In this document: positions 12,017-23,179 of the stretch, one piece after another
Position numbering within the stretch: the stretch's first letter is position 1
How the letters are laid out: each line of letters opens with the position of its first letter
Assembly (NCBI GenBank): GCA_035048495.1
Contig: CM068545.1
Location: forward strand, 24,958,741-25,022,740
DNA: 64,000 nt
Origin: Euptelea pleiosperma
Lineage: Eukaryota; Streptophyta; Magnoliopsida; Ranunculales; Eupteleaceae
Direction: 5' to 3'
Made by a program: the position numbers and the translations under genes
The notes under the pieces: model-generated
Database searches by the model: none
What the model saw: the letters and a program-made list of their open reading frames with translations, nothing else
What the model was told of the DNA's origin: nothing

Positions 12017-12199
12017 TTAAAGTGTTGCAGAGCTCATAGATGGGTATTCTCCAACAAAAATTTGGGCTTCATCAGCAAAACGCGGCTTGATATCCCTACA
12101 CCGCATGTATGTCAATAATTGACCTAGCTGTTCTTCCAAGAGAACTTGTACATGTCCACCAGCCAACTGTTGGTAAATTTGTGTTTGGTCTGATTCCAC
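12017..12199 (-). pseudogene. Captured exon fragment of an unidentified plant gene
   Basis: On the minus strand an acceptor-like CTTACTGCAG (12200-12209) precedes an open frame of 60 codons. Its non-repetitive protein includes ESDQTQIYQQLAGG, LLEEQLGQLLTYMRCRD and FADEAQIFVGEYPS, before a TAA at 12017-12019. Amino acid composition and the splice acceptor look like a real exon rather than chance. I do not recognise the family. It lies between the inverted arms of the 11.0-12.8 kb element, so a captured and now non-functional fragment is the most likely reading. No start codon context (the frame opens with GTG directly at the splice site). Confidence 0.45.
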
Positions 12200-13198
12200 C
12201 TGCAGTAAGTTATATTTCTGAGCATTTAGATGAATTGGATGGGGTAATTAGTTCGTTTAAGATCAAGATCACACATAAAAGGTGAACCCACTTGAGAAAA
12301 GATAGTTGGAGGTGGAGATTAGATTGGGGAGGAGTGCAGAGGAGAAAGGGTGGATTAGGGTTTTTATGGAGAGAATATTGTTTTATGTAATAGCCTGTAA
12401 GAGACAAAGAGATAACCGAAAAAACTAGTTTGAGATCAAAATGAACTTGATAGCTAGGGTAATTAGTTCGTTTGAGATTAAGAATGATGATCTCTTTCAA
12501 TGGTTTCTTTTCACTTTAACAAACAATGATCTGCTTCAATGATTTCCTTCGCTCTAAAGATGATGATCTTCTTTACTGATTTTTGCTTCCTCTGTTTTTT
12601 CATTTTTTTTGACAAATAAACCAAAAAACTAAAGTTAGCCCTCTGACCTATGCCTACAACCTACGACTGATACGCCTTTAACTACTCACGCGAGCTAAAA
12701 GGCAAAATGGGAAGACATGGGTATGGAACAGTGCATTTGGGGGTGTTGGGCCAATGTTCCAAAAAGGCACCCCCTTTCAGCCAAATAGAGCAACATCTGT
12801 GGGTGAAGGGCCGTAATTGCAAAGTTACGGCTCCTCAAGTAATTTCCCTTTTTTTTAACATACTTTTAATAAGGCTATATAAAAAAAAAAATCGCTAATT
12901 TTAAGACTACAAATAAATCATGTATTATTCCCGTTTAATACACGAATTTTGCTTTTTTTTAAATACAAATGTATTAAATGGCCGCATAAAATAAAAAAAT
13001 TGATAAAATTCAAGCTTTTTAAGGCTAAACGAATATAACATTTCAACAATGACCGAATCTTTTATCCCGAAACCGAATTAAACTCGAACTTTTCCCGTTT
13101 CGAATCTTTGTCGTATGCTGAATTGCTAACTATGCTCCAAATTGCTAAATAGGGTCTGGATCAGCGGAGAAATGGGAATTATGATAAATCTTTAATTT

Positions 13199-13446
13199 TG
13201 ATGGACTATACAGTATGAGTCACGTTGGCACACTCTTAGAGACCACTGACCGTATGGATATTTGGCCGATCCCTCGGTGTACCTACATACCAAAAAGAGC
13301 CTCATTAGCGATTTCTAACATTTGGATCTGAGTACCTCATATAATGCTCGAACGCAATGCTTTAAAATTTTCTTATGTAAAAGACGACAATCCAACGTTT
13401 AGAAATCATTAATCAGGCTGATTTTTTGTTTGGTCACCTAGGGATA
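13199..13446. mobile_element. Truncated foldback MITE family A, copy 4
   Basis: Left arm complete (GAGTCACGTTGGCACACTC, CTGACCGTATGGATATTTGG). The right arm runs through ATCAGGCTGATTTTTTG and TCACCTAGGGAT and then stops abruptly at unrelated sequence, so the right end is lost. Confidence 0.5.
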
Positions 13447-14160
13447 AAGGTGGAAATTTAATTTGGCCCGTCGGGTCAGGCCATGCTCTCAATAATGCGT
13501 CACGGGACTATGGGAGGCTCGACCTAGGAGCACCGAGTACCCAATAACGACTCACTCCGAGTGAGAGGGATTGCTCAATCGCCCGAGCATGCCACCTGAG
13601 TTACACATTGTACATAGCGTGGGTGTGCAACTCCAAAGCCTCAGTTCATGTAGGACTGCAGTGCTAGCTCACAGGCCTAGCACTGTCCCAAGGCAATTCT
13701 CTTATGCCAAGGGAGACTTAGGACATCCTTCAGGATGCCTGGCTCAGCCCTAGGTGACCCTAGGGACTGTCCATTTGGATGTCCAAGTATTGTGGCACAT
13801 GGACATGGGCGATAGGTAAGGCACGACCTCCTCCCTTAACATAGCTAATTCAACTTTTCCCCCTAGTGGAAAGGGAACATCAATTCTTGAAACGAAACGT
13901 ACCGAGGTCGTATTTCGCGCACACTCCTCTGAATCCGAATTTATCTTTTTTGTTGGTTTCAGATCGATATTTAGAATTCCGAAAACATATTATATGCCAG
14001 GGCAAAATCCCGTTGGCCTGGTAATGGCCTGATATGGCATGGCGCGGTCCAATAATGTCTTGATCATGGCCCGTGACATACTCTCCCACTCGATCTGTCG
14101 ACAACCTCATAGACTCTTCTACAACTGTACAAGTGCTCCACCTTGCTTGAAATAATTAGG
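13447..14160. other. Unassigned GC-richer block
   Basis: Locally richer in G+C than its surroundings. No conserved protein, RNA or clear repeat end was recognised. Segments such as GGCCCGTCGGGTCAGGCC resemble dispersed plant repeats. Confidence 0.3.
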
Positions 14161-14220
14161 CATTATTCAAAAAATTTGGATATCAGATTCGAATAATCCG
14201 ATTTGATAATATCTAAGCGG

Positions 14221-14280
<60 letters not shown>
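14221..14280. repeat. (TA)n microsatellite
   Basis: About 60 bp of almost uninterrupted TA dinucleotides. Confidence 0.95.
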
Positions 14281-14283
<3 letters not shown>

Positions 14284-14290
14284 ATATAAT

Positions 14291-14668
14291 GGGCTGGGAT
14301 AAAATTAAATGACTAATGCTATTCTTACTAATATAATGACTAATGGATGTGGGGCACACATGTCGATAAGTTAAGAGCTAAGTTTTTGCGAGGATGATCT
14401 CCTCATCATGGAGATCATCCTCACCAAAAAATAGTAATTTTTAAAATTTCTAACCCTACTAAATATGGACCTAAATTTAATTGTGAAAATGGATGGTCCA
14501 AAATTTTTCAACTTGCAATCCATTTTGCATAAGGCTATAAATGTTGGACTGAGCTGATTTTTGGTGAGATGGTGAGGAGATCATCCTTACAAAAGATCAA
14601 CCCTTAACTCATTTTCATGTGGGCCCCATATCCGTTAGTAATAATCATTAGTCATTTTATCACAGCCC
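14291..14668. mobile_element. Foldback MITE family F with perfect 9 bp duplication
   Basis: Flanked by TTATATAAT at 14282-14290 and again at 14669-14677. Arms begin GGGCTGGGATAAAAT and end ATTTTATCACAGCCC. Inner arms GAGATCATCCTCACC and GGTGAGGAGATCATCC also pair. 378 bp, no ORF. Nine-base duplication points to the Mutator superfamily. Inserted into a family K element. Confidence 0.75.
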
Positions 14669-15207
14669 TTATATAATTATAGTATATCTATTATTATATA
14701 AATATAATAATTTATTATTTATTTTATTTACTTAATAGAAAATTAAATAGGATTTTCGATAAGTTAATTGGATTCAACTTCGAATATCGAATCAGATCGA
14801 ATATTCGTCACATTTCGAATAGAATTCAGATAACGAATCGAATTAGGTTTAGGATATGTTTATATTCGATTCGAATAATATATGTTGAGAACCCTAGTTT
14901 CAACATCTTTTTTTTGGAGTTGGCGACAGTTGTGAGACTTAGGACATACAATACCAACTCTTCTTTTATTTCTCCTCTCTTCTTTTTTGTTTTATTCATT
15001 TTTTAGTACTTTTATTCAATTAGCAGGCTAGATGGGTGACACCTAGGCTTGGTGGATAACTGAGTTTGATTGATGATCAAGAGTAACAAGATTTTAGGCT
15101 TCGCCTAGGCTTTTAAGCAGTTAAGCCCACTACGAAATTAGATTGGGGGTCTGAATTTAGAGTCTTTGCCCAAATAGACCACCATTTCAGCAACATGTGG
15201 CATAGCC

Positions 15208-16804
15208 TGTAAGGAATATTCTCATATTTTAAGTTTGGCAAAGATTCTGTTTGACATAAAAATATTCATGTAACCGTTCCTACGAGCACCAGTATAGTGT
15301 AAAGATGTCGTGGTACGCATACTTCGTCGACTACACGAAAACTAGAAAGAGAGACAGCAAGAATCAGACGGTTGACGACAAGAGTCATCTGAGTAACTGC
15401 CAATTTGTCAGTTATAGATCGTGTACGCTCGCTTAGGAAGGTAAGTGACTTAGTGGCCATAGGAATAGGTTTAAATGAATAAAATATAATGGTCAAACTT
15501 AGTCATTAGACAGACCCAAGTCTTAGTCAAAGTTATTGACTTCTGGGAGAGTCCGATCGATTGGACTATTTGGGCCAATCGATTGGATAAAGCCCAATCG
15601 ATTGGAGGCCTCTGTAAAATTGATTGGAGCCTACGAGGCAGAACATGATCAAAGCCTAATCGATTGAACACATCTGTAAAATTGATTGGAGTCTACGAGA
15701 CAGAACATGATCAAAGCCCAATCGATTGGACACATCTGTAAAATCGATTGGAGTCTACGAGACAGAACATGATCATAGCCCAATCAATTGGAGACCTCTG
15801 TAAATCGATTGGAGCCTACGGGACAGAAACTTATTTAAGTCCGATCGATTGGACTATGAACAATCGATTGGATTTACGAAGAAAAAACTCATCCGTACAA
15901 GGCCAATCGATTGGACCTAGAGTACAATTAATTGGACTTCACACGAATTGAGTCTTTCTCATATCCAAAATTCTAGTTTCCACTATCCCACGTTCTATAA
16001 GGCTCAGGGTTACGAATTCTATAAATATAACCCTTCTATACCTTCTCTAAATACACTTCTATACTTCAATAGAAAAAAGAAAAGGTTTATTTATTAGAGT
16101 GTCCATTCAAAGAGCAAGAAGCTTTTTATTCCATAAAAATCTTATAAACTTGTTCATCTTCTTGATCAAAGCCAAGTGCTTGATCCATTACTCAGCTTAG
16201 GGCTTCCACTTAGATATTTGACCTAGTAGCCTGAGTGTACCAGTGTGACTCAACATCATTGAGCAACCTAGGGTTCAGGGTGTACTGAATCATTCACCTT
16301 GGCAAAGGCTGGAGTATTGAGAATTAAGATCGGAGTGGCCGATCGACTTTAGGTTTTGGGTGTACCAAACTGAACAAGCGGACAAGGCTTATTGGCTAAG
16401 AGGGCGCGTGTGGACTCGTAGCGTTGATTCAGAGGACGTGGACGCATCGATAGTAGGCCTTGGCTAAGGTTGAAAGTTGTATTTATAACGGTGCTGCGTA
16501 GTTAACCTTTGTTTTGTTTAACTTTTCAGTTAGTGATACTTTCCGTCTGGACGAGTCTTGTTTGATTGGTTGTTTGTATTCCACTATTCATATTGATTAG
16601 ATCAAACGAGAAAAAAAAATATACCACGGAGGTATATTCGATTTGAATCGGTTGTGATAATCATTTATCAAACAACTAAGACATGTGATTTTCTCCCCTA
16701 CCATAGACCAGTAAAACTGTTTAAGTATAATTAATTTTAAAATCCTAATCAACCCCCCTTTCTAGGTATTTTCGATTAAAGAGAATGGACTAGTGGTTAT
16801 TTTA
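15208..16804 (+). mobile_element. Solo LTR of an LTR retrotransposon (copy L1)
   Basis: Begins TGTAAGGAATATT and ends TAGTGGTTATTTTA (terminal CA has become TA). It is bounded by TAGCC on both sides (15203-15207 and 16805-16809), the five-base duplication of LTR element insertion. There is no internal coding region, so this is a solo LTR left by LTR-LTR recombination. A second, inverted copy forms 41969-52918 and confirms both boundaries. Near its 3' end is the C-rich tract AATCAACCCCCC. Direct repeats with AATCGATTGG occupy its middle. The parent element's superfamily cannot be fixed from an LTR alone. Confidence 0.8.
15589..15840. repeat. About 62 bp tandem repeat with AATCGATT palindromes
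   Basis: Four diverged units start with AAAGCCCAATCG or AAAGCCTAATCG at about 15589, 15651, 15713 and 15775. Each holds a second TGATTGGAG or CGATTGGAG half and the phrase CTACGAGACAGAACATGATC. Part of the solo LTR. The equivalent region of the other copy is near 52300-52580. Confidence 0.75.
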
Positions 16805-16809
16805 TAGCC

Positions 16810-18205
16810 AACTGGCTGGTCGATGGCAACCTGGTCATTGAAAACAATGATAAATTCGACGATGGTAATATTCTCGTTTTGGGGTCAAAATTTCCTTTTC
16901 TATAGGCTTCTAAACATGGAAAAAATATGGAATAGGTAAGTCATTCAAAACCCCCAATGGCAATATTGTAGGCAAGTTTTGGAGAAAGGTTTGACTTTTA
17001 TTGACAAACAATAAACAAAATACTTGTATCTTTAATTTTTGCATTAGATTTTATGAAATAAAATACTTATTTATCTATTTTATCTTTTAAAAAAAAGTAG
17101 TTTCACTACAATCTAATAACTCGCTCATAAGATCAAGACTTTTGTTTGACCAATCCTTAAAATTTTTTATTTTTGATAATTTATATGCAAATGAGATATT
17201 TACCATTGAAAAGTAAATTGAAAATATTTTAAAGTACTTTTTTCTACTCAATTTTAGATTTGGAATGAGTATGTATTCAATTATTGATCAAACTTCTAAA
17301 TGCACATTGAATTCTTGTCCATATTATTTGTTTATTTCTCAAACCTAGCTTTTCAAAAATTATTCACCTTTCTAAAGTACCCAGCAATTTTTTTAAAAAA
17401 AGAAAAGAAAAATTAGGATATCAAAGTAGGATAAACTTTGTTTTTGTACTTTTACCCTTCAAATGATCAAACTATCAGCTTAAACCCCTTACATTTCATC
17501 TTTAAATAATCAAAATACTTTAGAAATTCTTAGAAAAATTTTCAAATGATCAAACGAACCTAACATTTTATTCTCAAACTATCCTAAACCCTTACATTTC
17601 ACTTATAAATAACCAAAATTCCTTAGAAATTCTTAGAAAAATCTCTCAAAAACTATATTAATTTAAGATACTAAGTAAAATGATACTAGAGAGATTGTAG
17701 TGTTGTTTATCTTCTTAAGTGAAGGATGAAAAAGGGTTTGCTAGGCAAAATGGTGATTTTGCTATATAAGTCAGGATTGGTGGGATGGTGATGCCATTTA
17801 GAGCTGTTGGGTGTGTTTTCCACCTATGTTGAGGGCTTTTGGGCATGGGTAGTAGTAGTTACTATTGTTTTCTTCTATTTCTTAAGGACAATACCTTAGA
17901 AGTTAGAACCAGACATCAAAATTTTGGTAGTTTGGTCGTTCTACAACATGGAATATTTGCTTGACATTTTGTTTTGTACGTCCTGTGCTATAATTTATTT
18001 CCTTGAATCTGGCCATCATTCTTTTCCTCCTTTAATTTATTTTAATTTCACAATAAGTTATTAAACAAATTCTCGGGCTCCATATGTCGTTGGATCCGAG
18101 ACATCGGGTTTAGGATCTTTCAGTGTCCTAGGATCCAATAGTATAGTGCCGTCATGCAACGGTGAATTCGAAGAAAAAAATAAAAAGGGCTCTCACAGTA
18201 GTCCA
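16810..18205. other. Gene-free AT-rich stretch
   Basis: No exon-like sequence recognised. Two diverged tandem units of about 100 bp occupy 17450-17645, sharing CCTTACATTTCA, AATAATCAAAATAC / AATAACCAAAATTC and TTAGAAATTCTTAGAAAAAT. Confidence 0.5.
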
Positions 18206-18597
18206 AGAAATCTTTGATACGGAAGGTTGTTTGAAAGGTTTGATACGTTCTTCTCTCAAAATACCATGTGGCACACTCTTTAGAACCCAGTGAACTATAT
18301 ATGAATGTTTGACCCCCAGCACACTCGAAATCAGCATGATTGGTGATTTATAGCCGTTAGATTATAGGTTTTTCCATATTGAGCTTTCAACCCAACCATA
18401 GGCCTGATGAACCCCATTACCAAAAAATGCTTAAATCTTATGACTAGAAACCACTAATGAGGTTGATTTTTATTTTTTTTTTAGTTTGTGGGTCCATCAT
18501 ATCAAGGTGTAGGCCAAACATTCATGGTGTCAATGGGCCCCAAAGATGGAAATTAAAACTTTTGAAACGGAGGTCAGTATCAAAGATCGACTGGAAA
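18206..18597. mobile_element. Foldback MITE family B, copy 1
   Basis: Outer arms AATCTTTGATACGG and GTATCAAAGATCG are inverted. The inner arms carry GAATGTTTGACCC / GGCCAAACATTCATGG and ATCAGCATGATTGGTGAT with its diverged complement. Related copies are 21767-22052 and 32448-32745. Confidence 0.55.
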
Positions 18598-18680
18598 AGT
18601 CCATGGATAAAGAGTTCTCATTTAAAGATTCGAAAATTTTATGTACGTACCAAGATTCCTTAGAATCTTCCAATTAGTAG

Positions 18681-18683
<3 letters not shown>

Positions 18684-18711
<28 letters not shown>
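18684..18711. repeat. (GA)n microsatellite
   Basis: Uninterrupted GA dinucleotides. Confidence 0.95.
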
Positions 18712-18714
<3 letters not shown>

Positions 18715-18864
18715 CGTAACTCACGTGGGTGTTTAAGATTCTTCCCACTCACGTGGGTGTATTCCCAAACCATGAACATTCCGTTGTTGGACTTCCTTGT
18801 ATTTATGCTATTATCCAAACCATGCAATGCATGAGAAAGCAAGACGTGAATCTCGTGGGTCTTT

Positions 18865-18890
18865 GTGGTGGTGGTGGTGGTGGTGGTGGG
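18865..18890. repeat. (GGT)n microsatellite
   Basis: Eight or nine GGT units followed by a G run. Minus-strand ORFs across it encode proline or histidine runs and are not genes. Confidence 0.95.
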
Positions 18891-19121
18891 GGGTTGTAAA
18901 ACACTTTTGCAGTCCACGTGTCACGTATCGCATGGTTCGATGTGGACGTATCGCATGGTTCGATGTGGATTGATTCAAGAAATTTGACATTAGTTTTGTC
19001 TTCGTGACTTGTGATGGTGGTATTTGTAATGGTTGAAAGCAGTCTTGGGTGTTTAAAAATTCCACCCTCCACCTTCTTGGATTCTAAAAAAATGGATCTT
19101 ATAGCTGGATTGGATTCCAAA

Positions 19122-19770
19122 GACCAGTCTCTCCGTATTTACTGGGTAAACCCATACTCATGTCTGCGTCTCCATTTTCTAAGTTTAGTGTAACTTAATT
19201 AAATAAATAAGCCACTTGGGTGCGCGAGACACGTTATCCGGCCCATGTCTCGACATTTCGGAGCATCGATCGTCGTCGACTAAGTCCATGTGAATCTGAT
19301 ATGTTAGCTGTATCGTTGATGATGTCGTTACGCGCTAGCTGTTACATTAAACCTTACGAGTTGCAAGATAAAACTGAAGATATATATATATATATAATTA
19401 CATTAATTTTATTAGTATATTACTGTCAGTCGCCAGCTAATAGATAATTTAATTAATTTCTAGTTACTTGGTATGATACTGTGAGGATTCCTAACATGTT
19501 CTGATGCTTTAAACCTATCGAAATTCATGTTTTATAATCCTTAATTAGAGAACCCGTGACAGCCAACGAGTTCTCCGCACGTACCCCGAGTGTTTTTTCC
19601 ACTACCCTTCTGCTTTTTTGCTTTTGTAATAAAAAAAATCTTAAAAAATACTCACATGGGTACGTGGCAAATGTACTCGGGTACGTGCCGAGAACCCATT
19701 GGCTGTCATGGGCTTCGACGTCATCAAATTTTCACTCTAAAACATAATGACCCATCTGTATACAGAATGA
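19122..19770. repeat. Direct segmental duplication, copy 1 (interrupted)
   Basis: Ordered landmarks TTTACTGGGTAAACCCAT, CATGTCTGCGTCTCCAT, AAATAAGCCACTTG, GTCGACTAAGTCC, CGCTAGCTGTTACA, CAGCTAATAGA, TAACATGTT and CATAATGACCCAT all recur at 19907-20275. This copy additionally holds the foldback at 19550-19716. Confidence 0.7.
19550..19716. mobile_element. Small foldback MITE family J
   Basis: The arms GAACCCGTGACAGCCAACG and CCATTGGCTGTCATGGGCTTC are inverted, as are GCACGTACCC and GGGTACGTGC inside them. Absent from the second copy of the surrounding duplication, which supports its being an insertion. No clear target duplication. Confidence 0.6.
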
Positions 19771-19906
19771 GACTATCTAGCAATGTTGCTTCTGGCACTG
19801 GCTGAAGCATGATTTATGGGGCATTCCTTCTGTTCATCAGGTGGTAATTAACCCAAATTATATTAGCATGACAACATGATTAATCAATTATCCTTGTCTC
19901 ATGAAG

Positions 19907-20275
19907 ACCGGACGGTTTCTCCGCGCGTTTACTCGGTAAACCCGTAGTCATGCCCGTGTCTCCATATTCTAAGTCAAGATTAATTACTTATCTTAATCAA
20001 ATAAGCCACTTGCGCAACACGTTTTACTCCCATGTCTTAACATTTCAGAGCGTCGACTAAGTCCCCGAATCTGATGACGATATAGCGCTAGCTGTTACAA
20101 ACCTTAGGATTTGCAAGATAAAATTGAAAATAATTACATTTTACAAATATAAAAACAGTCAGTCCAGCTAATAGACAGTTTAATTTCTTTTTATTTGGTC
20201 TGACACCAAGTTGTGCAGATGCATAACATGTTACCATGCTATATTAATAAAATATAATGACCCATGTGTATATAT
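19907..20275. repeat. Direct segmental duplication, copy 2
   Basis: Second copy of the segment at 19122-19770 (offset about 785 bp), with numerous substitutions and small indels, so an old duplication. No coding function recognised. Confidence 0.7.
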
Positions 20276-20919
20276 AAAAATAAAAATAAAAAATGGAATG
20301 GGCCTTATAGGCCTTGAAAGATAGTGGTTTAATGGACCTTTTGATGTGAGGGTAGAGGATTAGATAGCCTTTAATGGGCCTTTTGGTTGGTTGAAAATGA
20401 GCTCAATTCGGGCTTGTTTATGGGCTCAAATTGGTGTCAATGACTAGCTTGGGCTTTTATTAACTCACACCCTTTTTTTTGTTTGGAGTTTTGGTAGGGT
20501 GCAGTTCAGCTGGCTTGTGCAAATTGGCCTTGTGCTTATTGGTGAAGCCCATGAGCATTGAAGGGTAAATCTTCACTCTTGTTTTTGGTGTTTTTTGTCT
20601 TTACACTTGAAGACTCGAACTCGACCAGAGGTAACTTGACTCGAGTAATATATTAATATTATATACATATATTAATATAAATATCATATTTTTATAAGCA
20701 TAATTTATAAGATTTGGTTGAGTTTATGTTGACAAGGTGTTCGAGAAACTTCATTGGGGTGTCGATTATAAAAACAACGTACTTTGTGCGTCGTTTTTTA
20801 CAGAAAAACAACGAGTCAACTCGAAGACTCGATGAGTTTTAAAACACCGGTACAAACCAAGAGGAAGAATAGGGTTTCTTTATTCAAAACCCTTAAAACA
20901 GAAAATTGGAGTTGAGATA
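20276..20919. other. Gene-free stretch
   Basis: No gene or repeat terminus recognised. Contains GGGCTT/GGCCTT-rich sequence at 20300-20560. Confidence 0.35.
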
Positions 20920-21428
20920 ATTAGGGCTGTCGATGGATAGTCGAAAATTCGAATTCGATTCTAATCCGTATTCGAAAAATCAGATATTACCTGAAAATTT
21001 TGAATATTGGATTCGGATTTGGATCTCTTTTTATCATTCAAATATTTTTCGGATACGGATCAGATATTGATGTATTTGATTCGATAATATCTTGTCTGAT
21101 ATATTATTTAATAATTAATAAGTATATATATTATATATAATAGATTATATTATATCTATCATATTAAATAATATTTATTATATAATATAATATTTATAAT
21201 TATTTTACATATATATTTATTATTATGTAAATATAATAATTTATTATATATATTCGATTTTCGAATTGGATATATTATCGGATATCCGATAAGTTAATTG
21301 GTTTCGAATTTGAATATTGATTTAGAATATCCATCGGATATCCGAATCAGATTCGGATATCAGATTTTTTTGGATTCAAATTTGGATATGCTCGTATTCG
21401 ATTCGCATAGTATCCGTTGACAACCCTT
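20920..21428. mobile_element. MITE family K, copy 2, perfect 9 bp duplication
   Basis: Flanked by GTTGAGATA at 20911-20919 and 21429-21437. Ends ATTAGGGCTGTCGATGGATA and TATCCGTTGACAACCCTT are imperfect inverted repeats. The interior is ATTCGAAT, GGATATCCGA and AT-rich spacer. 509 bp, non-coding. Confidence 0.7.
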
Positions 21429-21513
21429 GTTGAGATAGAGGGGTTGTTGACAGAGTCCCAGTTAGTAGCTAAAGGTTATAAATAAAAGTAAGGATTAAAC
21501 TTCTTTGACATAT

Positions 21514-21660
21514 AGGCCCTGCTTGGTTCGCTGCACTTGGGTGCATTTTGCACTTTAGTGCAAAAACAATGAATTGTGTTCCAATCACTTGCGGTGTAAG
21601 TCACTTACAATTGTTCGGTTCACACAATGTAAATAGATGCAAATGATGTTTAGCTGATTG
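21514..21660. mobile_element. PIF/Harbinger-like terminus, truncated
   Basis: TAGGCCCTGCTTGGTTCGCTGCA matches the ends of the elements at 34072 and 32304 in its first bases (GGCCCTGCTTGGTT). No partner end was found, so this is a broken copy abutting the family B element. Confidence 0.4.
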
Positions 21661-21766
21661 GTTGGCAATGGATTATTTTATTTCTTGATTTTACAAAAAA
21701 AAAAGTGCACCATAAAATTATTATTGTTATCATTGTTGATTTCATTATTATTATTATGATTTCATT

Positions 21767-22052
21767 TTGGGCTACACTCTTTCGGGCCCACTGATCCCTT
21801 GAATGTTTGGCCCACAGCTTGGTGGATCTACACACCAAAAATCAGCATGATTGGTGATTTATAGCAGTAGGATTCGAGCACTTTTTCATCATGGGCTTCA
21901 TGAACAGGCCTATGGGTTGGTTCCAAGCCCATGATGAAAAGTTCTCAAATCCAATGGCTAGAAATCACCAATCACACTGATTTTTGGAGTGTGGGTTTAC
22001 CAAGGTGTGGGCCAAATATTCAAGGTGTCAGTGCGTGGGCCCGAAAGAGTGT
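21767..22052. mobile_element. Foldback MITE family B, copy 2
   Basis: Arms ACACTCTTTCGGGCCCACTG and CGTGGGCCCGAAAGAGTGT are inverted. CATCATGGGCTTCATGAACA faces CCAAGCCCATGATG in the middle. No ORF. Confidence 0.65.
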
Positions 22053-22190
22053 ATTATATACGTGGCAATTTGTGGGACTTCCGCATCAACCCTAAGTTGA
22101 TAAAGACAACCGTAAGTTGTCCTCTTACAAAGGCAAGGGAAACTAGTTGATTGACTGGCTACGTAACGGAAAAGCAACGATTAATCAGCT

Positions 22191-22564
22191 CAAGATTTAA
22201 CAGAGCCGTTATAAACGGACTGGGTGCGTTACCATTTTTCCGTTATAACAGATTGTAATAGCGCAGGAGCAAAAACGAAAAAAATGGGAAAATAACGGGA
22301 AAAAAACGGCACTAAAATTCAAAATATGAACTTCAAATTTTTAATAAAATTTATAATGAAAAATAACGGACATAACAAACGTTATTTTAACACCTTTTTT
22401 TTTTCAGAAACTAACGGTCGTTATAACCGAAAAATAATGGTTGTTATAACAAAATTTACAGCTGTTGTTTTCTGCGTGTTAAAACGGTACATAACATAAC
22501 AGTGGAGTTCCGATTCCTTTATAACAGCCGTTATTTTCATTATAACGGCCGTTTTTTAACCATG
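22191..22564. mobile_element. hAT-like AACGG foldback (family G), copy 1
   Basis: Ends CAAGATTTAACAGAG and TTTTTTAACCATG. Flanked by AATCAGCT and GATCAGCC (six of eight identical). The interior is made of repeated AACGG/CCGTT words and a GCGCGGT-poor centre with AAATTT-rich sequence. Non-coding. Confidence 0.65.
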
Positions 22565-22655
22565 GATCAGCCATTATAACCTTGGTGAAAGTGACGTTTG
22601 GGGCGAAAAACAGTCTGGTCAAAATTGATCAACAAAGCAAATCTAGTCTCTAATG

Positions 22656-22987
22656 CAAGGTTTAAAGGGGACCGTTATAACGGTATAACACTCGGGCAAA
22701 AACGAAAAAAAAAGGAAAAATAATGGAATATAACCGAAATAACAGAAAAAATGGCACTAAAATTTGAATTTTAAAATTTTAAAATTTGAATTTGAAAATT
22801 TCAAAAACGGAAAATAATGGGAAAAAATGAAAATAACGGTCGTTATTTTCGTTATAACGAAAAAAAATAACAGAAAATAACGGCCGTTAGTTTCGTTATA
22901 ACGGCCGTTATTTTCTGGGCGTTTTAACGGTCCATAACATAACGGGGTAGATCCAAATCCGTTATAACGGCCATTTTTTAAACCTTG
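22656..22987. mobile_element. hAT-like AACGG foldback (family G), copy 2
   Basis: Ends CAAGGTTTAAAGGGG and TTTTTTAAACCTTG are perfect terminal inverted repeats for 11 bases. It is flanked by CTCTAATG on both sides (22648-22655, 22988-22995), an exact eight-base duplication as expected for hAT insertion. Interior rich in CGTTATAACGG. No transposase, 332 bp. Confidence 0.8.
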
Positions 22988-23179
22988 CTCTAATGTCCTC
23001 TGTTATGGACCTTGATTCTTCTCCTTCGGTTCTTCCTCTCCGCCAGATGGATCACCACTCCACGAACAATAACATATCCGCCATAGATTAAAAGAGGCCG
23101 TTTTAACAGGGAGTCCTCTGAACCTGGTCCATAGATTATTTAATTTTCATGAGCCATTATTGAGCACAATGCATGAATC

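Larger units (their letters stand above)
11045..12845. mobile_element. Long-TIR element with captured gene sequence (Pack-MULE-like)
   Basis: The left arm (11045-11175, containing CGTAACTTTGCAATTACAGC and CACCCACAGATGTTGCTCTA) is matched in inverse by 12705-12845. By eye there are about 13 mismatches over about 123 positions. The 1.5 kb between the arms is unlike the surrounding repeats and contains exon-like sequence on the minus strand (12017-12199) and a tandem duplication (11347-11664). Long TIRs plus gene fragments and no transposase are what Pack-MULEs look like. The flanks end in T-runs, so the 9 bp duplication expected for that class cannot be verified. Confidence 0.6.
14161..14902. 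mobile_element. Partial ATTCGAA-rich MITE (family K) carrying a nested MITE
   Basis: The interior consists of ATTCGAAT/GGATATC words as in 20920-21428 and 36305-36585. The right part (TATATTCGATTCGAATAAT, then a weak match to the GTTGACAACCC end) is visible, but the left terminus is not. It contains a pure TA run at 14221-14280 and is split by the element at 14291-14668. Confidence 0.5.

Noticed and set aside
15541..15950. Regularly spaced AATCGATT repeats resembling a CRISPR array
   Set aside because: The spacers are themselves repeats of one another, the array lies inside a retrotransposon LTR bounded by a 5 bp duplication, and the DNA is eukaryotic.
18803..19120. Minus-strand ORFs with proline or histidine runs
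   Set aside because: They are translations of the (GGT)n microsatellite in different frames. No conserved domain.
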